A stretch of 64,000 nt of DNA from Pseudomonas frederiksbergensis (lineage in GTDB: Bacteria > Pseudomonadota > Gammaproteobacteria > Pseudomonadales > Pseudomonadaceae), in contig NZ_MOBM01000039.1 in assembly GCF_003732275.1 (NCBI RefSeq), positions 923,013-987,012 on the forward strand, in the 5' to 3' direction. A program made the position numbers and the translations under genes. The notes below the pieces were generated by a model. It saw only the letters and a program-made list of their open reading frames with translations, did not search any database and was not told the origin of the DNA. Shown piece after piece: positions 25,663-34,570 of this stretch; position 1 is the first letter of the stretch; every line of letters begins with the position of its first letter.

Positions 25663-26573
25663 TGCGGACTCTCTGGTAGTTCATCTTCAGAATTCGGGGG
25701 TGCCGGGTAATTCGGGACTTCACCCAGGCGGCGCAGGCCGTTGAAATGCTGCGGGTCTTCGAGGTAGCGCAGCATGACCTTTTGCCAGACCGGATCGGCA
25801 AAGGTTTGCACATGACCGCCCCGGGTCAGTTGCAGCACTCGCGGCGGCGGCGCAGCTTGATACAGTCGGATGCCATTGGAAAGGGGCACCAGTTGATCAT
25901 CGATACTGTGATAGATCAGCTTCGGTACGCCGTTGAGCTGTGTCATGGAATGGATCGCGCTGTCGCCGTCCGGCACCAACCAGGACAACGGCACCTGGAA
26001 CGGCCAGGTCATCCATGACGTGCTCAGGGCGAAACGCCCGACATCGCGGTAGCTGGCAGGCACGCCATCGAGCACAAAAGCCTTGAGTTGCCGCTGGCGC
26101 TCGGGATGCTGGGCCAGGAAATGCACGGCCATCGAACCGCCAAGGCTCTGACCGAGAAGGATCAGCGGCTTGCCCTTGACCTCCGGGGCCTGGTCGAGCC
26201 ATTTGAACGCGGCGTCGATGTCCTGATAGATCGCCGGCAACGCCGGTTTACCTTCGGACCAACCGTACCCGCGATAGTCCACCAGCAACACTTGATAGCC
26301 CTGCTCCGGCAACCACCAGCTCCCACCCAAATGCCACGCCAGGTTGCCGCCGTTGCCGTGCAAATGCAGCACGGTGCCTTTGACCTCGACACCTTTTTTC
26401 GCCGGCAGCCACCAGCCATGCAGCTTGAGGCCGTCAGCGGTGATCAGGGTGACGTCGCGGAATTCGAGTTTGGCTTTTTCCGGGGTGAACGGCTGGCCGG
26501 GCTCGGGATAGAACAGCAGAGAGTCGCAACCGCCGAGGGCCAGGAGCAGGCAAAAGATGCCGAGGATTCTCAT
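25659..26573 (-). CDS. Alpha/beta-hydrolase lipoprotein
   Basis: 304 residues. A lipoprotein signal with lipobox LGGC (Cys16) precedes a serine-hydrolase fold: HLHGNGGN oxyanion segment, nucleophile elbow GQSLGG (Ser about residue 143), Asp in YHSIDDQLVP and His in GGHVQTF. It resembles the BEM46/YfhR hydrolases, which face the periplasm. Substrate unknown. It is translationally coupled to the 109-residue membrane protein. A REPIN lies upstream. Confidence 0.87.
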   Translation of the reverse strand: MRILGIFCLLLALGGCDSLLFYPEPGQPFTPEKAKLEFRDVTLITADGLKLHGWWLPAKKGVEVKGTVLHLHGNGGNLAWHLGGSWWLPEQGYQVLLVDYRGYGWSEGKPALPAIYQDIDAAFKWLDQAPEVKGKPLILLGQSLGGSMAVHFLAQHPERQRQLKAFVLDGVPASYRDVGRFALSTSWMTWPFQVPLSWLVPDGDSAIHSMTQLNGVPKLIYHSIDDQLVPLSNGIRLYQAAPPPRVLQLTRGGHVQTFADPVWQKVMLRYLEDPQHFNGLRRLGEVPNYPAPPNSEDELPESPQ

Positions 26574-26618
26574 CCGGTGAAGCCTCGCGAAAATAGGGGG
26601 TTGGAATACACACCCCCT

Positions 26619-26708
26619 GTGGGAGCGAGCCTGCTCGCGATGGCGGTGTGTCAGACAACATCGATGTTGAATGTTCAGCCGCTATCGCGAGCAGGCTCGC
26701 TCCCACAG
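26619..26708. repeat. REPIN: inverted REP pair
   Basis: Inverted TGTGGGAGCGAGCCTGCTCGCGATGGCGG arms with a central CAACATCGATGTTG, a perfect 14-bp palindrome. Confidence 0.9.
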
Positions 26709-26723
26709 GAGATTTCATCATCG

Positions 26724-28001
26724 TTAGAGGATATTGGAATAATCCGCTTCGATACGGTCCAGGCTCAGGTGGTTGAGGAAGTTGGAGAAGCACATCCAGG
26801 CCGACAGCGCGTTCATGTCGCGGAATTGGTCGGGCAAGTACTTGGGCGGCACCACCAGGCCTTCGTCCACCAATTGGCGCAAGGTCCGCATGTCTTCCAG
26901 CGTGGTCTTGCCGCAAAACAATAGCGGTATCTGCTCCAATTTGCCTTTACGCACGGCCAACTGAATGTAGTTGTAAACCATGATAAAGCCCTTGAGGTAG
27001 GACAAGTCTTTGGTAAATGGCAGTCCGGTCGGCACCGAGCCGCGGAAAACCCGACTGGCATTGCCATAGCTTTCGGCCATTTCGAAGCCTTGCTCACAGA
27101 AGAAATCGTAGATCTGCAAGAAGTCCGCGCCCTCCTCCACCATATGAATGGCGCGGGTGCGGTTGGTCAGTTTGCGCAGGCGGCTCGGGTAGGAGGCGAA
27201 GGTGATGATTTCCATCAGGATCGCCAGGCCTTCCTGGGTCACGGTGGACGACGGCGGGCCTTTGGACAGGAAGGTACAGATCGGCTGATTCAGACCGTTG
27301 AGCGTGGTGCCCACATGCACCAGCCCTTCGTGGACTTCCAGCGCACGCACGTCGCGGTCGTTGAACATCGCGTCGGCACGGATCTTGATGTAGTCGGCGC
27401 CGGCCGCCGCATCGGCGACGATCCCGTCGGACTCGAATACCCGAATGGTTTCCTCGGCCTCGCCAAATACCTTGTTCAACCGATGCTGCAGCAGGTCGAC
27501 GGCTTCCTTGGCGGTGAGAAGTTTCGGTTCGTCCTTGAGATCGCCACGGCCATCGATGTTGTTCAGGTAATCGGAGAGCATCAGGCCCAGGTCGGCCAGG
27601 GTCGGGTCGCCAGCGTGGAACGCATCGGACGCCGCGCCATACAATTCCTGGGAAATCAGCCCGAAATCCTCGGTGCCGCGCGCTTCGAGCATGCGCACCA
27701 CCATCCGGTATTCCTTGCACATGCGGCGCATGATCTGGCCGACCGGGTTGAACTGGCCGAGCTGGCGGGTGATGTCGCGCTCGATGTTCTGGAATTCCAG
27801 CTTCACTTTGCTGGAATCAAATGCCAGCGGTCGATTGAGGTAATAGTCGCGGTCCACGGCCGGCATTTCCTTGCCCTTGCCTTTGAAGAACCCCTTGCGA
27901 ATGCTGTCGTCCCACTTGACCGCATCCAGAACGCGAATCGGCGTCTGCGCCAGCACTATGCGATCGGACAAAATGCGTATCGTCTGCTGGTATTCGTCCA
28001 C
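26724..28001 (-). CDS. QEGLA-motif (DUF1704, MATCAP-like) putative metallopeptidase
   Basis: 425 residues, soluble. The family name comes from the TQEGLAILME motif, present near residue 258. A zinc-site-like EVHEGLVHVG gives HExxxH near residue 224. The same arrangement occurs in the eukaryotic tubulin carboxypeptidases MATCAP/KIAA0895, which share this domain. In bacterial databases the family carries the label flavohemoglobin expression-modulating QEGLA protein. A GTG start with CAGGAG six nt upstream is used. It lies 36 nt after the lipoprotein gene on the same strand. Peptidase activity is an inference. Confidence 0.85.
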   Translation of the reverse strand: MDEYQQTIRILSDRIVLAQTPIRVLDAVKWDDSIRKGFFKGKGKEMPAVDRDYYLNRPLAFDSSKVKLEFQNIERDITRQLGQFNPVGQIMRRMCKEYRMVVRMLEARGTEDFGLISQELYGAASDAFHAGDPTLADLGLMLSDYLNNIDGRGDLKDEPKLLTAKEAVDLLQHRLNKVFGEAEETIRVFESDGIVADAAAGADYIKIRADAMFNDRDVRALEVHEGLVHVGTTLNGLNQPICTFLSKGPPSSTVTQEGLAILMEIITFASYPSRLRKLTNRTRAIHMVEEGADFLQIYDFFCEQGFEMAESYGNASRVFRGSVPTGLPFTKDLSYLKGFIMVYNYIQLAVRKGKLEQIPLLFCGKTTLEDMRTLRQLVDEGLVVPPKYLPDQFRDMNALSAWMCFSNFLNHLSLDRIEADYSNIL

Positions 28002-28037
28002 CCGAAACTCCTGTAGTAAAACCGTTACGTGCTGGGT

Positions 28038-28592
28038 TTATTTGGTTTTGGCCAGGCGCTGGTAACGCACCGCTTCGACGAAAACATCGGAATTGGCCGG
28101 GTCATCGAGGTAGGCGAACACCTGATCCAGGCTGTTGCTGATCAACACCCCGTCGCCGTCATCGGTCCGGAAGCCTTGGCCACTGAGGGCTTCTTGGCCC
28201 ATGGCCTGTTTGATCTGTTCGAGGTCGAGGTTGTAGACCACCAGTTCGTGCTTATCGTTGAGCTCGAAACCGGTGATGGTGAAATTCCCGCCGAACTGCG
28301 CCGGCACCTTCGCCGACAGGTACCAGCGATTGCCATGGCGCGACACAGTGAAGGGATAGGCTTCACGCTCATGGGGCTTGGCCTTGAAGTAGCTGACCGC
28401 CTGATAGCGATTGTCGCCGATGCGTGTCAGTTCCAGGTTCATCGGCTCGCCCCAGGCATTGGTGCTGGTCCATTTGCCGAGCAGCCCTTTGGGCGCGGGC
28501 TCGCTGGCGGGCAGCGGCTCTTTGAAAGTCACCAGACAGCCACTGAGCAGCAGGATCGACAAGGCGATCACAACGACGCGCCAGGCTTTCAT
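28038..28592 (-). CDS. Lipoprotein of unknown function, 184 aa
   Basis: A signal peptide with lipobox LLSGC (Cys19) is followed by a beta-rich domain (LLGKWTSTNAWGEPMNLELTRIGDNRYQAVSYF) like small lipocalin-type or META-type proteins. The ATG follows AGGGAGTGTTGA. It precedes the QEGLA-motif gene by 36 nt and probably forms a transcript with it. The same pair sits upstream of lysS in P. aeruginosa, as far as I recall. Function unknown. Confidence 0.83.
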   Translation of the reverse strand: MKAWRVVVIALSILLLSGCLVTFKEPLPASEPAPKGLLGKWTSTNAWGEPMNLELTRIGDNRYQAVSYFKAKPHEREAYPFTVSRHGNRWYLSAKVPAQFGGNFTITGFELNDKHELVVYNLDLEQIKQAMGQEALSGQGFRTDDGDGVLISNSLDQVFAYLDDPANSDVFVEAVRYQRLAKTK

Positions 28593-28641
28593 TCAACACT
28601 CCCTATGAATACAACACCAACCTCAAGTGAACGCCGGCCCC

Positions 28642-28731
28642 TGTGGGAGCGCGCCTGCTCGCGATGGGGGTGTGTCAGGCAACAGAGATGTTGAATGTCA
28701 GACCGTCATCGCGAGCAGGCTCGCTCCCACA
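28642..28731. repeat. REPIN: inverted REP pair
   Basis: Inverted REP arms with a diverged left copy (TGTGGGAGCGCGCCTGCTCGCGATGGGGG) and a degenerate central palindrome (CAACAGAGATGTTG). Confidence 0.88.
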
Positions 28732-28753
28732 GGGGTTAGCCTCCACTCAGGGG

Positions 28754-29470
28754 TTACACCGACGCCAGCACCAAATGCATGTAGCGGTTGAGGATGCCGA
28801 GCATTTCCTCTTCGGCAACAGGCTCGGCGTCGTTGAGCAGGCCCTGATATTCCATCCGTCCGATAATCGCAGTCAACACTTTGGCATCCTGTTGTGGCTC
28901 ACGGGAACCCAATACTTCGAAAAGTTGGCAGGTGCCCTGCAGGAGAATTTGCTGATGGGAGCGCACCAACAACGCCAGACGCGGGTTGAGCAAGGCTTCC
29001 TGGCGGAAGGCTTGCTCGGCCATCAAGTGCTCGCGGCGATTGATCAATTGCCGATGCACATAGTCAGCCATCAGTCGTGCGATATCGTCCGCCAGCTGTG
29101 AGCGGGACTCCGTGGTGCCATCGCCGCTGACAACCATCTCGCGCAACAGGCCTTCGTTGCTGGCCCACAATCGGGCCATGAACGCCGCGCTGCGTTCCAC
29201 GTATTGGGCGAAGGTATCGGTGAGCAGATCATCGATATCCTTGAAATAGTACGTAGTGGCCGACAGCGGCACACCCGCTTCAGCGGCCACTGCACGGTGC
29301 CTCACGGCCCGCACGCCATCGCGCACGACAATGCGCATCGCCGCGTCAAGAATGTCCTGTCGACGCTGTTCACTGCCCTGTCGGCTGGCTTTGCGGCCCT
29401 GGTACTGAACACTTTCAGCGACCGCAGTGGCGATACCCGCTGCACCTTCTTGAGCAATTGCACGATTCAC
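28754..29470 (-). CDS. TetR-family regulator
   Basis: 238 residues from a GTG start behind GAGGAATACCTGTC; no in-frame ATG precedes the DNA-binding domain. After a ~30-residue extension the TetR helix-turn-helix reads RRQDILDAAMRIVVRDG...RHRAVAAEAGVPLSATTYYFKDIDDLL (residues about 36-85). The C-terminal domain is helical. It lies downstream of a lysS-facing terminator region on the minus strand and matches the TetR gene beside lysS in other pseudomonads. Target genes unknown. Confidence 0.88.
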   Translation of the reverse strand: MNRAIAQEGAAGIATAVAESVQYQGRKASRQGSEQRRQDILDAAMRIVVRDGVRAVRHRAVAAEAGVPLSATTYYFKDIDDLLTDTFAQYVERSAAFMARLWASNEGLLREMVVSGDGTTESRSQLADDIARLMADYVHRQLINRREHLMAEQAFRQEALLNPRLALLVRSHQQILLQGTCQLFEVLGSREPQQDAKVLTAIIGRMEYQGLLNDAEPVAEEEMLGILNRYMHLVLASV

Positions 29471-29533
29471 GACAGGTATTCCTCTCTAAACGTCAAAAGT
29501 AACCAATTGATACGTTTGTACCAGACAGGCAAT

Positions 29534-29562
29534 AAAAAGCCGCCTGTTATAGGCGGCTTTTT
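29534..29562 (-). terminator. Terminator between lysS and the TetR gene
   Basis: AAAAAGCCGCCT / AGGCGGCTTTTT stem with a 5-nt loop and T runs on both strands, just after the lysS stop. Confidence 0.93.
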
Positions 29563-29573
29563 AATTGAAACAC

Positions 29574-31076
29574 TTACGCTTGTGGCCGCATGTGCGGGAA
29601 CAGGATGACGTCGCGGATCGACGGTGAGTTGGTCAGCAACATCACCAGACGGTCGATGCCGATCCCTTCACCGGCAGTCGGCGGCATGCCGTACTCCAGC
29701 GCGCGAACGAAGTCGGCGTCGTAGTGCATGGCTTCGTCGTCGCCAGCGTCCTTGTCGGCCACCTGCGCCATGAAACGCTCGGCCTGGTCTTCCGCGTCGT
29801 TCAACTCGGAGTAGGCGTTGGCGATTTCGCGGCCGCCGATAAACAGTTCGAAACGGTCGGTGACGTTCGGGTTCTCGTTGTTACGACGAGCCAGCGGCGA
29901 CACTTCGAACGGGTACTGGGTGATGAAGTGCGGCTGCTCCAGCTTGTGCTCGACCAGCTCTTCGAAAATCATCACCTGCAGTTTGCCCAGACCTTCAAAG
30001 CCGAGCACCTTGGCGCCGGCTTTCTTGGCGATGGTGCGGGCCTTGTCGATGTCAGTCAGGTCGTCAGCGGTCAGCTCAGGGTTGTACTTGAGGATCGAGT
30101 CGAACACCGACAGACGTACGAACGGCTCGCCGAAGTGGAACACCTTGTCGCCGTAAGGCACGTCGGTGCTGCCCAGAACCAGCTGAGCCAGTTCGCGGAA
30201 CAGTTCTTCGGTCAGGTCCATGTTGTCTTCGTAGTCGGCGTAAGCCTGGTAGAACTCCAACATGGTGAATTCAGGGTTGTGACGCGTCGAAACGCCTTCG
30301 TTACGGAAGTTGCGGTTGATCTCGAAGACTTTCTCGAAACCGCCGACTACCAAGCGCTTGAGGTACAGCTCAGGCGCGATACGCAGGAACATTTCCATGT
30401 CCAGCGCGTTGTGGTGAGTCTCGAACGGCTTGGCCGCCGCGCCGCCTGGAATGGTTTGCAGCATCGGCGTTTCCACTTCCAGGAAGTCACGCTTCATCAG
30501 GAAGCTGCGGATGTGCGCAATCACTTGCGAGCGAACGCGGAAGGTCTGGCGTACATCTTCGTTGACGATCAAGTCAACGTAACGCTGACGGTAGCGCTGT
30601 TCGGTGTCGGTCAGACCGTGGTGCTTGTCCGGCAGCGGGCGCAGGGATTTGGTTAGCAGGCGCACGCTGGTCATTTCGACGTACAGGTCGCCTTTGCCGG
30701 AACGCGCCAGGGTGCCTTCGGCGGCAATGATGTCGCCCATGTCCCAGGTTTTCACCGCGGCCAAGGTGTCTTCGGACAGGGTTTTACGGTTGACGTAAAC
30801 CTGAATCCGCCCGGACATGTCCTGGATCACCATGAACGAGCCACGGTTGAGCATGATGCGACCCGCCACCTTGACCGGGATCGCAGCCTCTGCCAGCTCT
30901 TCCTTGGTCTTGTCCGCGTACTGTTTCTGCAAGTCTTCGCAGTAATTGTCGCGGCGGAAGTCGTTGGGGAAGGCATTGCCCTTGGCGCGCTCGGCAGCAA
31001 GCTTTTCCTTGCGCAGGGCGATCAGGGAATTTTCTTCCTGTTGCAGGGCTTGCGGGTCGAGTTGTAGGTCGCTCAT
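29574..31076 (-). CDS. lysS: Lysyl-tRNA synthetase (class II)
   Basis: 500 residues. It charges tRNA-Lys. The N-terminal OB anticodon-binding fold (residues about 55-150) is followed by the class II core. Motif 1 is DFLEVETPMLQTIPGGAAA, motif 2 is FRNEGVSTRHNPEFTMLEFY and motif 3 is GEGIGIDRLVMLLTN near the C-terminus. Length is typical. It follows prfB on the same strand with a single REP between them, the usual prfB-lysS pairing. Confidence 0.97.
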   Translation of the reverse strand: MSDLQLDPQALQQEENSLIALRKEKLAAERAKGNAFPNDFRRDNYCEDLQKQYADKTKEELAEAAIPVKVAGRIMLNRGSFMVIQDMSGRIQVYVNRKTLSEDTLAAVKTWDMGDIIAAEGTLARSGKGDLYVEMTSVRLLTKSLRPLPDKHHGLTDTEQRYRQRYVDLIVNEDVRQTFRVRSQVIAHIRSFLMKRDFLEVETPMLQTIPGGAAAKPFETHHNALDMEMFLRIAPELYLKRLVVGGFEKVFEINRNFRNEGVSTRHNPEFTMLEFYQAYADYEDNMDLTEELFRELAQLVLGSTDVPYGDKVFHFGEPFVRLSVFDSILKYNPELTADDLTDIDKARTIAKKAGAKVLGFEGLGKLQVMIFEELVEHKLEQPHFITQYPFEVSPLARRNNENPNVTDRFELFIGGREIANAYSELNDAEDQAERFMAQVADKDAGDDEAMHYDADFVRALEYGMPPTAGEGIGIDRLVMLLTNSPSIRDVILFPHMRPQA

Positions 31077-31123
31077 GTCTTTAAATATTCCATCAGGTTC
31101 GTTGCCCCCGGCATTCGCCGGGG

Positions 31124-31148
31124 TTCGCGGGCAAGCCTCGCTCCCACA
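31124..31148. repeat. Single REP element
   Basis: TTCGCGGGCAAGCCTCGCTCCCACA, one unpaired copy between prfB and lysS. Confidence 0.7.
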
Positions 31149-31176
31149 GGTCGTGACGACCCTGTAGCGCGTGCCT

Positions 31177-32272
31177 TTACAGCCCTTGTTTCAAGCTGGC
31201 TACCAGGTATTCGTCGATGTCGCCGTCGAGCACCTTGTCGCAGTCGCTACGTTCGATGTTGGTACGCAGATCCTTGATCCGCGAGGCATCGAGCACATAC
31301 GAACGGATCTGGTGACCCCAGCCGATATCCGACTTGGTGTCTTCCAGCGCCTGGGAAGCGGCGTTGCGCTTCTGCACTTCCTGCTCATACAAACGCGCCC
31401 GCAACATTTTCATCGCGGTGTCTTTGTTCGCATGCTGGGAACGTTCGTTCTGGCAGCTGACCACGGTGTTGGTCGGTACGTGGGTAATCCGTACAGCCGA
31501 GTCGGTGGTGTTAACGTGCTGACCACCGGCACCGGAGGAGCGGTAGGTATCGATGCGCAGGTCCGACGGGTTGATGTCGATTTCGATGTTGTCATCGATT
31601 TCCGGCGACACGAACACGGCCGAGAACGAGGTGTGACGACGGTTGCCGGAGTCGAACGGGCTCTTGCGCACCAGACGGTGCACGCCGATTTCGGTACGTA
31701 GCCAGCCAAAGGCGTATTCGCCCTTGATGTGCACGGTAGCACCTTTGATACCGGCGACTTCACCGGCCGACAGCTCCATGATGGTCGCGTCGAAACCGCG
31801 TTTGTCCGCCCAGCGCAGGTACATGCGCAGCAGGATGTTGGCCCAGTCCTGAGCCTCGGTACCGCCCGAGCCGGCCTGGATGTCCAGGTAGGCGTTGTTG
31901 GCGTCCATCTCACCGCTGAACATGCGACGGAATTCGAGTTTTTCCAGGGACTCGCGCAGGCGCTCGACTTCGGCAGCGACGTCATCGACGGCGGCCTGGT
32001 CTTCTTCTTCGGCGGACATCAGCAGCAGGTCTTTGGCATCGGCCAGACCGCTGTGCATTTCGTCGAGGGTTTCGACGATCTGAGCCAGCAGCGACCGCTC
32101 GCGGCCCAGCTCCTGGGCGTACGACGGGTTGTTCCAGACACTCGGATCTTCAAGCTCGCGATTGACTTCAGTCAGACGCTCATGCTTTTGATCGTAGTCA
32201 AAGATACCCCCGAATAGTTTCGGAGCGCTCGGACAGGTCCTTGATACTGTTAAGGATCGGGTTGATTTCCAT
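31177..32272 (-). CDS. prfB: Peptide chain release factor 2 (programmed frameshift)
   Basis: RF2 reads UAA and UGA stops. Translation begins at the ATG at 32272 (MEINPILNSIKDLSERS) and reaches an in-frame TGA after 24 codons. A +1 shift at CTT-TGA-C then continues into the 340-residue main frame, giving 364 residues. The main frame has the stop-recognition SPF tripeptide (KSPFDSGNRRHTSF) and the catalytic GGQ in SSGAGGQHVNTT. The joined coordinates on the minus strand are 32272-32201 and 32199-31177. lysS lies downstream. Confidence 0.96.
32198..32213 (-). promoter_or_regulatory. prfB: Programmed +1 frameshift site of prfB
   Basis: On the minus strand the string GGGGGTATCTTTGAC combines a Shine-Dalgarno-like GGGGG, the slippery CTT and the in-frame TGA (32200-32198) followed by C. 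This is the autoregulatory site known in E. coli prfB: scarce RF2 favours the shift. Confidence 0.95.
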
Positions 32273-32406
32273 GGCGGGCAGCACTCGTTGGCGAACTTTT
32301 TAAAGCCGGCGAGTATAACGTAATCAAGCTGTCAAGGCAGCCCGCCTGGCGGCTTTAGGCCGAATGGTTTTTGGCTGAACACCATGTAGACGTTGCGTCT
32401 GCGAAC

Positions 32407-32490
32407 TGTAGGAGCTGCCGAAGGCTGCGATCTTTTGATCTTCGCCTTTAAGCAACATCAAAAGATCGCAGACTGCGGCAGCTCCTACAG
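32407..32490. repeat. Inverted repeat pair, AGATCGCAGCCTTCGGCAGC family
   Basis: TGTAGGAGCTGCCGAAGGCTGCGATCTTTTGAT, then a centre of about 25 nt, then the imperfect reverse complement. It lies between wspR and prfB. Confidence 0.9.
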
Positions 32491-32509
32491 GGCATCGTGT
32501 TTCAACGAT

Positions 32510-33511
32510 TTACTCGATTCCGACCTGATTGCGCCCATTGTTCTTCGCCAGGTACAACCCCTTGTCCGCCGCCGAGATCAATTGCCGGCAATCGCTGCCC
32601 GGCTGCGGGATCATGGTCGACAGGCCGATGCTGATGGTCAGGCACGAACCTTCGGTCGGGAAAATGTGCGGGATCTTCAACCCGGCCACGGTCTGGCGCA
32701 GTTTTTCCGCCACCATTCGCGCACCGCCCGGCGAGGTGTTGGGCAGGACCAGGACGAACTCTTCGCCGCCATAACGGGCCGGCAAGTCCGAAGGTCTGGA
32801 GCTGGCGTCGCGAATCGCCGTGGCGACTTTGCGCAGCGCCTCATCGCCTTCGAGGTGACCAAAGCTGTCGTTGTAGGACTTGAAGTAATCGACATCGATC
32901 ATCAACAACGACAGTTGAGTCTGGTCACGCAGCGAGCGCCGCCACTCCAGCTCCAGGTATTCGTCGAAATGCCGGCGGTTCGACAGCCCGGTCAGGCCGT
33001 CGGAGTTCATCAAGCGTTGCAGCACCAGGTTGGTGTCGAGCAACTGCTGCTGGCTGACCCGCAGCGCGCGATACGCCGCGTCACGCTGCAGCAGGGTCAT
33101 GTAGGAGCGCGAGTGATAGCGGATGCGCGCCACCAGTTCGATGTTGTCCGGCAGCTTGACCAGGTAATCATTGGCACCGGCGGCAAACGCCGCGCTCTTG
33201 ATCAGCGGGTCTTCCTTGGTCGACAGGACAATGATCGGAATGTCCTTGGTCGCCGGGTGATTACGGTATTCGCGCACCAGGCTCAGGCCGTCGAGGCCGG
33301 GCATGACCAGATCCTGAAGGATTACCGTCGGCTTGATGCGGATCGCCTGGGCGATGGCCTGGTGCGGGTCGGCACAGAAATGGAAGTCGATGTTTTCTTC
33401 GTTCGACAAACCACGCCGCACCGCCTCGCCGATCATCGCCTGATCGTCCACCAACAACACCATGGCGGCGTTTTCGTCGGTTTTGAAGTCGTCGAGCTGT
33501 AAATCATTCAT
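32510..33511 (-). CDS. wspR: Diguanylate cyclase response regulator WspR
   Basis: 333 residues. The N-terminal receiver domain has its phospho-acceptor in ILQDLVMPG (D67). A coiled linker leads to a GGDEF domain with active-site GGEEF at residues 248-252. An inhibitory I-site RPSD (239-242) lies five residues before it. WspR makes c-di-GMP when phosphorylated by WspE, promoting biofilm and exopolysaccharide. It is the last gene of the wsp operon, 48 nt after wspF. Both active site and I-site appear intact. Confidence 0.96.
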   Translation of the reverse strand: MNDLQLDDFKTDENAAMVLLVDDQAMIGEAVRRGLSNEENIDFHFCADPHQAIAQAIRIKPTVILQDLVMPGLDGLSLVREYRNHPATKDIPIIVLSTKEDPLIKSAAFAAGANDYLVKLPDNIELVARIRYHSRSYMTLLQRDAAYRALRVSQQQLLDTNLVLQRLMNSDGLTGLSNRRHFDEYLELEWRRSLRDQTQLSLLMIDVDYFKSYNDSFGHLEGDEALRKVATAIRDASSRPSDLPARYGGEEFVLVLPNTSPGGARMVAEKLRQTVAGLKIPHIFPTEGSCLTISIGLSTMIPQPGSDCRQLISAADKGLYLAKNNGRNQVGIE

Positions 33512-33559
33512 GTGCGGTCACCTGAGTACTGCCTTGGCCACGATTGCTGCTAATAATAG

Positions 33560-34570
33560 TCATTTTGAGAAGATCTCCAGCAATCGTGGCGCTATCTTGT
33601 CCAGTGGGCGAACTTCCACAGCCGCGTTAATGGCCGCGGCCGCCTTCGGCATGCCGTACACCGCACTGCTTTGTTGATCCTGCGCGATGGTCAGGTAGCC
33701 CTGCTGGCGCATGAGTTTAAGCCCCTGCGCGCCGTCGCGCCCCATACCGGTCAGCAGAACGCCCACGGCATCACCGCTCCAGTAACTGGCCACACTCTCG
33801 AAAAACACATCGATCGAAGGCCGATAGATCTCATTGACCGGTTCGGCGGTGTAGGCCAGCGTGCCGTTTTTCAGCAGGCGAATATGATGGTTGGTCCCGG
33901 CCAGCAGGACCGTGCCACTTTGCGGCGGTTCACCTTCCTGGGCCAGGCGCACGTTCAGGCCACTGGCGCTGGCAAGCCATTCGGCCATACCGGTGGCGAA
34001 CACCTGATCCACATGCTGAACCAGCACAATGGCCGCCGAAAAATCTCGTGGCAGGCCCTTGAGCAGCACTTCCAGCGCCGCCGGCCCACCAGCGGATGAA
34101 CCGATCGCCACCAAATGCTGACGCGAGGATGAGTGGCGGTGCGAGCTCGGTGCCGATCGCACCCGATTGCTATGGTCGCCGATCAGCCAGCCAATGTTCA
34201 TGATCTTGCGCAGCAGCGGTGCGGCGGCTTCCTGAGGATTGCCGCCCCCGATAGCCGGGGTATCGACCACATCCAGCGCGCCGTAGCCCATGGCTTCGAA
34301 CACCCGATGCACGTTCTGCTCGCGGTCGACAGTGACAATGACAATCGCGCACGGAGTCTCGGCCATGATTCGCCGGGTCGCTTCCACACCGTCCATCAAC
34401 GGCATGATCAAATCCATCAGGATCAGATCCGGGGTGTATTCGGTGCAACGTTGCACCGCCTCGGCCCCATTGCCGGCGACCCAGACCACCTCGTGCGCCG
34501 GTTCGAACGCCAAAGCGCGGCGCAAAGCCTCTACCGCCATGGGCATGTCATTGACGATAGCGATTTTCAT
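33560..34570 (-). CDS. wspF: CheB-type methylesterase WspF
   Basis: 336 residues. An N-terminal receiver (LILMDLIMPLMDGVEATRRI) is joined to a CheB methylesterase domain with catalytic Ser in IGSSAGGPAALE, His in VQHVDQVFATGMAEW and Asp in GMGRDGAQG. It demethylates WspA and resets the pathway; loss-of-function mutations cause wrinkly-spreader or small-colony hyper-biofilm forms in Pseudomonas. The frame is intact. Four-base overlap with wspE. Confidence 0.96.
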   Translation of the reverse strand: MKIAIVNDMPMAVEALRRALAFEPAHEVVWVAGNGAEAVQRCTEYTPDLILMDLIMPLMDGVEATRRIMAETPCAIVIVTVDREQNVHRVFEAMGYGALDVVDTPAIGGGNPQEAAAPLLRKIMNIGWLIGDHSNRVRSAPSSHRHSSSRQHLVAIGSSAGGPAALEVLLKGLPRDFSAAIVLVQHVDQVFATGMAEWLASASGLNVRLAQEGEPPQSGTVLLAGTNHHIRLLKNGTLAYTAEPVNEIYRPSIDVFFESVASYWSGDAVGVLLTGMGRDGAQGLKLMRQQGYLTIAQDQQSSAVYGMPKAAAAINAAVEVRPLDKIAPRLLEIFSK

